Shown: piece after piece, positions 1 through 4,668 of the stretch | Layout of the letters: every line of letters begins with the position of its first letter | Numbering within the stretch: the stretch's first letter is position 1 | NCBI GenBank assembly: GCA_013696265.1 | Contig: JACCYX010000531.1 | Coordinates: 1-6,591 of the forward strand | DNA: 6,591 nucleotides | Direction: 5' to 3' | From: Chloroflexia bacterium | GTDB lineage: Bacteria > Chloroflexota > Chloroflexia > Thermomicrobiales > UBA6265 | Notes under the pieces: generated by a model | Told to the model about the DNA's origin: nothing | Seen by the model: the letters and a program-made list of their open reading frames with translations, nothing else | Database searches by the model: none | Made by a program: the position numbers and the translations under genes

Positions 1-688
1 GGCCGAGCCCGGCGAGCGGCAGGGTCTGCGGCGGCAGTTGCAAGTCCGTGCCCTCGGGGCTTTCGTTGGCGATCGCTGAGGTGGCCCGGCCCTCAAGAGT
101 GCCGGCCAGCGTGTTCACCGTTTCAGCGTCCGGCGCGGAACCGTCACGCGTTTCGAGCGTGGCGCCGACCAGGAATCGATCGACGCGGAAGGTGACATCT
201 ATGCCGGTTACCGTCACCGAGGCATTCTGCGCATCCGGGTAGGTGCCGGTGGTGGTTTCGCCCGGCGACTCGCCGACGGGCGACCCGGTATCCGCCAAGG
301 CTCCATCGGGTTGGGTCCGCGCCTCGTCCTCGACGATCGTGAAACCGGCTTCGGCGGCCGCGGCATCAGTCCAGGCCGAGACGTACGAGCGGATGACGAA
401 CCCGTTATCGGGATTGCGGTAGGCGCTCACGTACTGCGAGACGAAACCGGCCCCGGTCAGTTCCTCGGCGGGGATGTTCGCTTCCGCCGCTTGCTCCGCG
501 CCAAGAAACGTTTCGCCGGTGAAGACGTACCCACCGGGCAGGGTGGCGCTGTCGAGCGTGATCGACGCCATCTGGGCGCGGAGGGGGACATCGGGCAGAC
601 TTGATTCCTGGGCCAAACTGGACTGGCCGGCGACGGCGACTGCCGTGCTGACCAGGAGCGCCCCGATCGTGTGGCGAAAACGCGACAT
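1..688 (-). CDS. Secreted protein of unknown function, C-terminus cut by left window edge
   Basis: This reading frame stays open for 229 codons from an ATG at 686-688 to the left edge, so the C-terminus is missing. The start is supported by AGGAG (plus-strand CTCCT, 694-698) five bases upstream. Residues 1-26 look like a Sec signal peptide: MSRFRH is followed by a hydrophobic stretch rich in Leu, Val and Ala, with a likely cleavage site SLA|Q after Ala26. The mature part has two similar-looking stretches: LPGGYVFTGETFLGAEQ, then GFVSQYVSAYRNPDNGF and RSYVSAWTDAAAAEAGF, and later TGIDVTFRVDRFLVGATLE. No catalytic motif, membrane anchor or known domain was recognised. The pattern of short beta-like segments and 'AAAAEAG' helices suggests a soluble extracytoplasmic domain (inference). 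It is divergent from the transferase gene at 854. An overlapping frame starting at 692 lacks a signal peptide and is a shadow. I am confident of the coding call and ignorant of the function. Confidence 0.8.
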   Translation of the reverse strand, partial: MSRFRHTIGALLVSTAVAVAGQSSLAQESSLPDVPLRAQMASITLDSATLPGGYVFTGETFLGAEQAAEANIPAEELTGAGFVSQYVSAYRNPDNGFVIRSYVSAWTDAAAAEAGFTIVEDEARTQPDGALADTGSPVGESPGETTTGTYPDAQNASVTVTGIDVTFRVDRFLVGATLETRDGSAPDAETVNTLAGTLEGRATSAIANESPEGTDLQLPPQTLPLAGLG

Positions 689-780
689 TCATGCTCCTCT
701 CGAAGGTGTTCCAAGTCAGCGGTTCCGACCCATCCCGTGCCCACAGTCCGTTGGTTGACGGGCGGTTCCGTGCCGATGAT

Positions 781-800
781 CCTACTCTATATATCACGGT
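781..800. promoter_or_regulatory. AT-rich island in the divergent promoter region
   Basis: Between the divergent starts at 688 and 854 the only AT-rich patch is at 786-797 (TCTATATATCAC). A sigma-70-like -10 for the plus-strand transferase could be TATATC (790-795), but the best -35 at an 18-base spacing (TTCCGT, 766-771) is poor, and a better -35-like TTGACG (755-760) is badly spaced. No convincing promoter hexamers were found for the minus-strand gene. I call the patch a probable promoter or operator region only because of its position and composition. Confidence 0.25.
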
Positions 801-841
801 CGAGACGCGGATTCGGTTTCGGCGACGACTGTTCGATGGCG

Positions 842-846
842 AAGGA
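842..846 (+). promoter_or_regulatory. Shine-Dalgarno site deciding the transferase start
   Basis: AAGGA lies seven bases before the ATG at 854-856. The in-frame ATG at 836 has no comparable site upstream, and the open frame extending back to 671 crosses the divergent promoter region. This favours 854 as the true start. Confidence 0.6.
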
Positions 847-853
847 TGGAACG

Positions 854-2434
854 ATGCGGGCTTCACGACCGACCACGCTGGCGACCCACGGGATGATCGC
901 GACACCCCATTACCTGGCCACGTCCGCTGGCCTCCAGGTCCTGGAAGAGGGCGGATCGGCGATGGACGCGGTGATCTGCGCCAACGCCATGCTGACCGTG
1001 CTCTACCCCGATCAAACCGCCCTGGGCGGTGATTGCTTCTTCATGGCCTTCGATGCCGCGACCGGGACGACTCACGGCTACAACGGGTCCGGTCCGGCCC
1101 CGGCCGCCGCCGATCCCGCGGCGCTGCGTGCCGATGGCTGGACGGCGATGCCGAACAAGGGGCCGTACGCGATCACGGTGCCCGGCACGATCGACGCCTG
1201 GTTCGCTGGTCACGAGCGTTTCGGGCGCCTGGAGATGAGCCGCCTGCTCGAACCGGCAACGACCCTGGCCCGCGACGGGTTTCCGGTCTCGCCCCGGCTC
1301 ACTCTCGTGCTCGCGGGCCAGCGCGAGTTGATCGCCAGTTGGCCCGGACTGCAATCGCTCGTCCATCCAGGGGGATCGATCCCCGGCGAAGGATCGCTGC
1401 TGCGGATGCCATCCCTGGCGCGAAGTTTCGAGACGATTCGCGCCGAGGGCCGGGACGCTTTCTACACCGGCGAGATCGCCGCCGCCATCGCCGCGACGGT
1501 CGGCAACCTCGGCGGCTGGCTCTCGCGCGAGGATCTGGCGGCCCACACTGGCGAGTGGGTCGAACCGGTGTCCGTCGAGTACCGGGACGTGACCGTCAGC
1601 ACGATGCCGCCCAATTCCCAGGGCCTCACGGCGCTGCTGGGGCTCCGCATGGCGGAACTGGAACCAGCGCCCACGGCGTGGGGATCGGCGGCGCACCTGC
1701 ACCCCTTCGTCGAGGCCGCGAAGCGTGCCTATCGCGTGCGTGATGCTGAGATCACCGATCCCGCGTTCGCGGACATCGATGTCGACGATCTCTTGTCCGA
1801 CGACTCGATTGAGCGCCTCTGGTCGGACTACGATCCGGAGTGGGTCACTCAGGGCCAGCCGTCGCGTGCTGGCGACACGGTCTACCTCTGCGCCGTCGAT
1901 GCCGACGGCAACGCGGTGTCGCTGATCCAGAGCCTCTTCGGGGCGTTCGGATCGTGTGTGGTAGCGGAGAACACCGGCATCCTGCTGCAGAACCGTGGTG
2001 CGTCCTTCTCCCTGAATCCGGAGCGGATCAACCTGCTGGAGGGCGGCAAGCGCACCCGGCACACACTGATGCCGTCGATGCTGTTCGATGGCGAGAGGCT
2101 CCTGGGGCCGTTCGGCACTCAGGGCGGCGATCCGCAGGCCCAAATCCAGATGCAACTGATCTCGAACGTGGTCGATTTCGGGATGGACCCGCAGGCCGCG
2201 ATCGAGGCGCACCGGTGGATCGCGGGATCGGACGCGGACGACGATCTCCTCATGGAGGCCGGGTTCCCGGAGGGTACGGTCCAGCGCCTGGCCGCCCGTG
2301 GCCACCGGATCACCCTGATCGATCCGTGGAATCCCGGCGCGGGTCACGCCCAGATGATCCTGGTCGATTGGCAAAGCGGCGTGCTCAAAGGGGGCGCCGA
2401 CCCGCGTGCCGACGGCGCGGCGGCTGGCTACTAA
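854..2434 (+). CDS. Gamma-glutamyltransferase family Ntn-hydrolase (YwrD-like branch)
   Basis: The 526-residue product belongs to the gamma-glutamyltranspeptidase family, whose precursors cut themselves into two subunits and use the new N-terminal Thr as nucleophile to transfer or hydrolyse gamma-glutamyl groups. Early family signatures are HGMIATPHYLAT, GSAMDAVICANAML and ALGGDCFFM, followed by VPGTIDAWF. The processing site is Gly340-Asp341-Thr342 (GDTVYLCAVDADGNAVSLIQS), giving subunits of about 341 and 185 residues. Downstream are LLQNRGASFSLNP, GGKRTRHTLMPSML and GTQGGDPQAQIQ, all typical of the family. Compared with E. coli GGT, several glutamate-binding residues differ: Ser360 and Phe362 in place of Thr409 and Asn411, Arg and Ser in place of Gln430 and Asp433, and no obvious Arg114 (GYNGSGPAPA here). 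This matches the uncharacterised YwrD-like branch, so the substrate is uncertain; cephalosporin-acylase-like or other amidase activity is possible. There is no signal peptide, so it is probably cytoplasmic. Its TAA overlaps the stop of the convergent lipoprotein gene. Confidence 0.9.
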   Translation: MRASRPTTLATHGMIATPHYLATSAGLQVLEEGGSAMDAVICANAMLTVLYPDQTALGGDCFFMAFDAATGTTHGYNGSGPAPAAADPAALRADGWTAMPNKGPYAITVPGTIDAWFAGHERFGRLEMSRLLEPATTLARDGFPVSPRLTLVLAGQRELIASWPGLQSLVHPGGSIPGEGSLLRMPSLARSFETIRAEGRDAFYTGEIAAAIAATVGNLGGWLSREDLAAHTGEWVEPVSVEYRDVTVSTMPPNSQGLTALLGLRMAELEPAPTAWGSAAHLHPFVEAAKRAYRVRDAEITDPAFADIDVDDLLSDDSIERLWSDYDPEWVTQGQPSRAGDTVYLCAVDADGNAVSLIQSLFGAFGSCVVAENTGILLQNRGASFSLNPERINLLEGGKRTRHTLMPSMLFDGERLLGPFGTQGGDPQAQIQMQLISNVVDFGMDPQAAIEAHRWIAGSDADDDLLMEAGFPEGTVQRLAARGHRITLIDPWNPGAGHAQMILVDWQSGVLKGGADPRADGAAAGY

Positions 2435-3657
2435 TCCTCGGCGGTTGGGCTGGCCAAGGGATTGAACAACCAATCCTCGAACTGCGCGGTGAGCGGCTCG
2501 AGATTCTCTGCCCAGTAGGCCCAATTCTCAAAGAACTGGCCCGAAAGATTCTCGGGCGCGTTCGGCAAGCTGGCCACGATGTCGCTCCTGAGCAGCGTCA
2601 ACGCGTTCTGGTTGACGGGGCCGAAGTTTTGGAGACGCGTATAATTGGCGGTCGGAACGGCGCGGGTCGCGAAGTTGACGAAGCTCATCGCCACGTCGGT
2701 GTTCGGCGCGCCCCGGGGAATGACCCACGAATCGGCGGCGACCATGCCGCCGTTCCACTGCGGCTTGACCAGCGAGATGACATCCGGCAGCGCGGTGCGA
2801 ACGCTCCAGGCGCTGGCCAGGCCCGCTTGCCCGGTGCGGACGAATTCAACCGGCGATTTACCATCCTCGTAGAATTGGGTGGCGTCGCGAATCCGGTCCA
2901 GCGAGGCGAAGGCGCGGGCGGTGTCGAGGGGGTACAAATCGGCGCTGGCCACCCCGTCGGCGAGCAAGGCGAACTCGAGCGTGCCGACGGGCCACCGCCT
3001 GAGCGCCCGGGTGCCACCGAACAGGTCGAGGTTCCAGAAGTCCTCCCAGCCGCGCGGGGCAGTCTCCAGTTGGGCGGCGTAGACCATCACGGTCGAATAC
3101 AACCTCGCCCCGACGCCATGCTGCATGAGCAGTTCGGAGTACAGGTCGGCATCGTCGACCACGTTGTAGTCGATCGCACTGAGATGGGTTTGCTGGGCGA
3201 TCGGCAGGACCGCCTCGGTGGGAATCAGGACGACATCCCACACCACCTCTCCCGACTCCACCTGGTCGATCAGGCTCGAGATACCGTCGCGGCCCAACTC
3301 CTGATGCCGAACGACCGCGCCGGTGGCGGCCGCGAAGGCTTCCAGGAACGCCACTTCGACGGCCTCCAGCGGTTCGCCAATGGCGGCGCTGGCGACGACG
3401 ATGGAACGGCCGGCCCAGCGCTCGGGATCGAGATACCCGGCAACCGGCGAGGCGATCGGTTCCTGGGTGGGAATCGGTGGCGCCTGGGTAGCGGCATCGA
3501 TCGGCGGGACCTCCTCCGTGGCGATTGGCTCCTCCGTGTCTTCGCCAAAGCCGCATGATGCCAGCGCGGAGGCGGACAGACCGGCCCCGGCGGCAAGGAA
3601 CGACCGTCTGCTCCACCTGGGATTGGGTGAGTTGGCGTCGGATGAGCGAAACGGCAT
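2431..3657 (-). CDS. Tat-exported lipoprotein, polyamine-type ABC transporter substrate-binding protein
   Basis: The 408-residue product starts with a twin-arginine signal (SRRSFLA, residues 16-22), a hydrophobic Ala/Gly/Leu stretch and a lipobox LASC with Cys35 as the likely lipidated residue. A Pro/Thr/Glu/Ala-rich tether follows to about residue 75. The folded part starts near ERWAGRSIVVAS and shows the pattern of PotD-like and related family 1 solute-binding proteins: a helix with FLEAFAAATGAVV, then VVWDVVLIPTEAV, then GWEDFWNLDLFGGTRALRR, LEFALLADGV and LYPLDTARAFASLDRI, and finally DSWVIPRGAPNTDVAMSFVNFA. In the family such proteins deliver polyamines or similar cations to a membrane permease. 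The ligand here is inferred from overall resemblance only. No permease or ATPase is adjacent, so it is an orphan in this window. The ATG at 3657 is preceded by GGTGA (plus-strand TCACC, 3667-3671) nine bases upstream, a moderate ribosome site. It is convergent with the transferase, with a four-base overlap. Confidence 0.85.
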   Translation of the reverse strand: MPFRSSDANSPNPRWSRRSFLAAGAGLSASALASCGFGEDTEEPIATEEVPPIDAATQAPPIPTQEPIASPVAGYLDPERWAGRSIVVASAAIGEPLEAVEVAFLEAFAAATGAVVRHQELGRDGISSLIDQVESGEVVWDVVLIPTEAVLPIAQQTHLSAIDYNVVDDADLYSELLMQHGVGARLYSTVMVYAAQLETAPRGWEDFWNLDLFGGTRALRRWPVGTLEFALLADGVASADLYPLDTARAFASLDRIRDATQFYEDGKSPVEFVRTGQAGLASAWSVRTALPDVISLVKPQWNGGMVAADSWVIPRGAPNTDVAMSFVNFATRAVPTANYTRLQNFGPVNQNALTLLRSDIVASLPNAPENLSGQFFENWAYWAENLEPLTAQFEDWLFNPLASPTAED

Positions 3658-3767
3658 GGGGAGATCTCACCCGCTAGATACAGCTCTGGCGATAGAGCGT
3701 CGGAGGGAGTCAGCCAGGCCGAAGACCGCGCCTGTCGCGGATGGCGCACCTTGGCTCACCGATCCTT

Positions 3768-3798
3768 GATATATCGGTTAATGATACTTTATGTATCG
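3768..3798. promoter_or_regulatory. AT-rich palindromic sites, probable promoter or operator of the lipoprotein gene
   Basis: The stretch contains the perfect palindrome GATATATC (3768-3775) and the perfect inverted repeat GATAC-TTTAT-GTATC (3783-3797). The related half-sites TATATCG (3770-3776) and TGTATCG (3792-3798) are spaced 22 bases start to start, about two helical turns. It lies 111-141 bases upstream of the lipoprotein start and is strikingly AT-rich for this genome. Regulator binding is inferred from this symmetry; no regulator gene lies in the window, and no clean -35/-10 pair could be assigned. Confidence 0.35.
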
Positions 3799-3830
3799 AA
3801 GGCGCCGGCTTGGTCTGGATTGCCGGAGTT

Positions 3831-3851
3831 CCGATTTCCGGGCGAAATCGG
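3831..3851. repeat. Perfect 8-bp hairpin
   Basis: CCGATTTC and GAAATCGG form a perfect 8-bp stem around the five-base loop CGGGC. No T-run follows on either strand, so it is not a standard intrinsic terminator. It sits mid-way in the divergent gap. Confidence 0.5.
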
Positions 3852-3923
3852 GGAATCAGGGTGCAGGAATCGACCTCAGGCGATATGCTAGCCACAGGCA
3901 CTTGGCGATGGTGAGTTGGCGTC

Positions 3924-3943
3924 CTGGTACCCCACGTACCCAG
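3924..3943. repeat. Hairpin with 7-bp stem and one bulge
   Basis: CTGGTAC (3924-3930) pairs with GTACCCAG (3936-3943) with one bulged C, around the loop CCCAC. The inner five pairs (GGTAC/GTACC) are perfect. It is part of the structured stretch before the small acidic protein gene. Confidence 0.35.
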
Positions 3944-3995
3944 GGCCCAGCGTTAGCGGTTGTCCAAGGGCCAACGTCAACGGTCGATGCGGTCG

Positions 3996-4021
3996 GTTTC
4001 GGTCTGAAACGTGCGTTTCAG
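3996..4021 (+). promoter_or_regulatory. Two mutually exclusive hairpins in the leader of the small acidic gene
   Basis: GAAAC at 4006-4010 can pair with GTTTC upstream (3996-4000, loop GGTCT) or, as part of CTGAAAC (4004-4010), with GTTTCAG downstream (4015-4021, loop GTGC). The second stem is perfect over 7 bp and should be the stronger. A further small hairpin, GGGGT-GCAC-ACCCC (4041-4054), stands 11 bases before the ribosome site at 4066-4070. Alternative pairing of one shared strand is how attenuators and translational switches are built; that this one works as a switch is inference. Confidence 0.3.
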
Positions 4022-4078
4022 TGCGTGGCATGAGCCGAATGGGGTGCACACCCCGATTCTCGAAAGGGAGATGGAGCG

Positions 4079-4336
4079 ATGGACACCTACAACATCTACA
4101 TGGATGAACTGCCGACCGGGGAAGCGTTCGACGGCGAGGAAATGGTCGAAGTCGAGTTTCGGGTGGTTCCCGGCAGTGAAGACGATGGCGACGCCGAAAG
4201 CAACGCCGTGATCGCGGGGTTGGACCTCGTCGACCTGATCAATCTGCGTGACGCCCTGCAGCAGGAAATCGACAACTACGCCCTGTCGGCGCTGGAAGTG
4301 GCCGCCGGGGCCGTGGCCGAAGGTCCGGTAAGCTAG
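4079..4336 (+). CDS. Small, highly acidic protein of unknown function
   Basis: I do not recognise this 85-residue protein. It has 21 acidic residues (10 Asp, 11 Glu) against two Arg, and no Lys, His, Cys or Trp, giving a net charge near -19. Residues 1-30 look like beta segments (TYNIYMDEL, EEMVEVEFRVV). Residues 33-42 form an acidic loop (SEDDGDAESN). Residues 48-66 look like an amphipathic helix (LDLVDLINLRDALQQEIDNY region), followed by an Ala-rich tail. There is no signal peptide or membrane segment, so it should be cytosolic. The ATG at 4079 is preceded by GGGAG (4066-4070) at an eight-base spacing, which supports translation. An overlapping frame starting at 4071 would lack that site and is a shadow. 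A partner-binding or nucleic-acid-mimic role would fit the charge but is speculation. Codon use and G+C match the neighbours. Confidence 0.7.
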   Translation: MDTYNIYMDELPTGEAFDGEEMVEVEFRVVPGSEDDGDAESNAVIAGLDLVDLINLRDALQQEIDNYALSALEVAAGAVAEGPVS

Positions 4337-4369
4337 AGGACGATCCCTCGCAATTCACCGATCACAGGC

Positions 4370-4402
4370 GCGGCGGCGAAGCCTCGGTGGGTTCGCCGCC
4401 GC
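4370..4402. terminator. Strong 11-bp hairpin after the small acidic gene
   Basis: GCGGCGGCGAA (4370-4380) and TTCGCCGCCGC (4392-4402) form a perfect 11-bp stem with an 11-base loop, beginning 34 bases after the TAG at 4334-4336. Position and strength suit a transcript end for the small gene, but no T-tract follows, so it may only protect the 3' end or assist factor-dependent termination. Confidence 0.35.
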
Positions 4403-4431
4403 ATCGCGTCCCGTTTGCCGCCGCGCTTCGC

Positions 4432-4460
4432 TTGCGTTCCGGCTTCCGCTCTTGTATCGT
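4432..4460 (+). promoter_or_regulatory. Weak promoter candidate for the ABC-F gene
   Basis: TTGCGT (4432-4437) and TATCGT (4455-4460) stand 17 bases apart, resembling -35 and -10 hexamers with partial matches (three and four of six). If used, transcription would start near 4467 and leave a leader of about 200 bases. The match is modest and could be chance. Confidence 0.2.
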
Positions 4461-4570
4461 GAGCGTCGTCGTTCGCCACCGGGCGAGGGATTTGTGCCGC
4501 AAGACCACGCGCCGTGCGAGCGCGAACGGTCGATTCCTGGAGCAGTGGTTTGACGAGATAGCATCCCCGC

Positions 4571-4609
4571 ATGCGCCTCCCCTGCTTGCGGTCCGAACGT
4601 CCCCGATAG
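4571..4609 (+). CDS. Possible 12-residue leader peptide before the ABC-F gene
   Basis: ATG at 4571-4573 opens a short frame encoding MRLPCLRSERPR and ending in TAG at 4607-4609, 59 bases before the GTG start of the ABC-F gene. Five codons are from the Arg-rich set (four Arg plus a final Arg pattern at the C-terminus). Upstream Shine-Dalgarno complementarity is poor. Some antibiotic-resistance ABC-F genes are controlled by ribosome stalling on such leaders (established for the family), which is the only reason to list it. A random ATG frame of this length is not rare. Confidence 0.15.
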   Translation: MRLPCLRSERPR

Positions 4610-4657
4610 TGTCGGCGCCTTTCCTGTCCCAGACGGAGGTGCTGGACCCATCACGAC

Positions 4658-4664
4658 GGAGGGA
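4658..4664 (+). promoter_or_regulatory. Shine-Dalgarno site deciding the ABC-F GTG start
   Basis: GGAGGGA ends four bases before the GTG at 4669-4671 (six bases from the GGAGG core). An ATG at 4664 runs into a stop after three codons. An in-frame GTG at 4639 has its GGAG directly abutting, too close to serve. The protein starting at 4669 begins at the normal N-terminus of the first ATPase domain. Confidence 0.65.
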
Positions 4665-4668
4665 TGCT

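Larger units (their letters stand above)
3658..4078. other. 421-base divergent intergenic region with short hairpins
   Basis: No supportable gene lies here; the small open frames lack ribosome sites and recognisable protein character. The region holds an AT-rich island at 3768-3798 close to the lipoprotein gene and four compact inverted repeats between 3831 and 4054, listed or described separately. No tRNA T-loop consensus, rRNA fragment or known riboswitch core was recognised. Whether the hairpins belong to a long 5' leader of the gene at 4079 or to a separate small RNA cannot be told from the sequence. Confidence 0.5.
4337..4668. other. 332-base intergenic region before the ABC-F gene
   Basis: The frame of the ABC-F gene stays open back to 4387, but the translated stretch before 4669 has no family similarity and no ribosome site, so I treat it as non-coding. 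The gap contains a strong hairpin at 4370-4402, a weak promoter candidate at 4432-4460 and a possible 12-codon leader frame at 4571-4609. The octamer GACGGAGG occurs twice near its right end (4632-4639 and 4655-4662); the second copy is part of the ribosome site of the ABC-F gene. Confidence 0.5.

Noticed and set aside
671..853. N-terminal extension of the transferase to an ATG at 671 or 836
   Set aside because: The extension crosses the divergent promoter region, has no family similarity and lacks a ribosome site; the ATG at 854 has AAGGA at seven bases.
405..905. Minus-strand frame overlapping the secreted protein gene
   Set aside because: It overlaps the frame that has a signal peptide and proper ribosome spacing, and its translation is Arg/Pro-rich noise.
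863..2524. Long minus-strand open frame (553 codons) antisense to the transferase gene
   Set aside because: High G+C keeps antisense frames open; its translation is low-complexity, Arg/Gly/Gln-rich and without motifs, while the plus strand carries clear family signatures.
1840..3558. Plus-strand open frame of 572 codons spanning the transferase end and the lipoprotein gene
   Set aside because: It covers two well-supported genes in other frames and has no recognisable protein features or ribosome site.
3626..3923. 14-base direct repeat GGTGAGTTGGCGTC at 3626-3639 and 3910-3923
   Set aside because: One copy lies in the lipoprotein coding sequence; a single shared 14-mer in 6.6 kb is only mildly unlikely by chance and there is no further similarity around it.
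3799..4078. Possible tRNA, known riboswitch or CRISPR repeat array in the divergent gap
   Set aside because: No tRNA T-loop consensus, acceptor pairing, riboswitch core or regularly spaced repeats could be found by reading both strands.
4387..4668. N-terminal extension of the ABC-F protein to an ATG at 4387
   Set aside because: The 94 extra residues are Arg/Ser/Ala-rich without similarity, start inside a hairpin, and the GTG at 4669 has a good ribosome site at the expected domain boundary.
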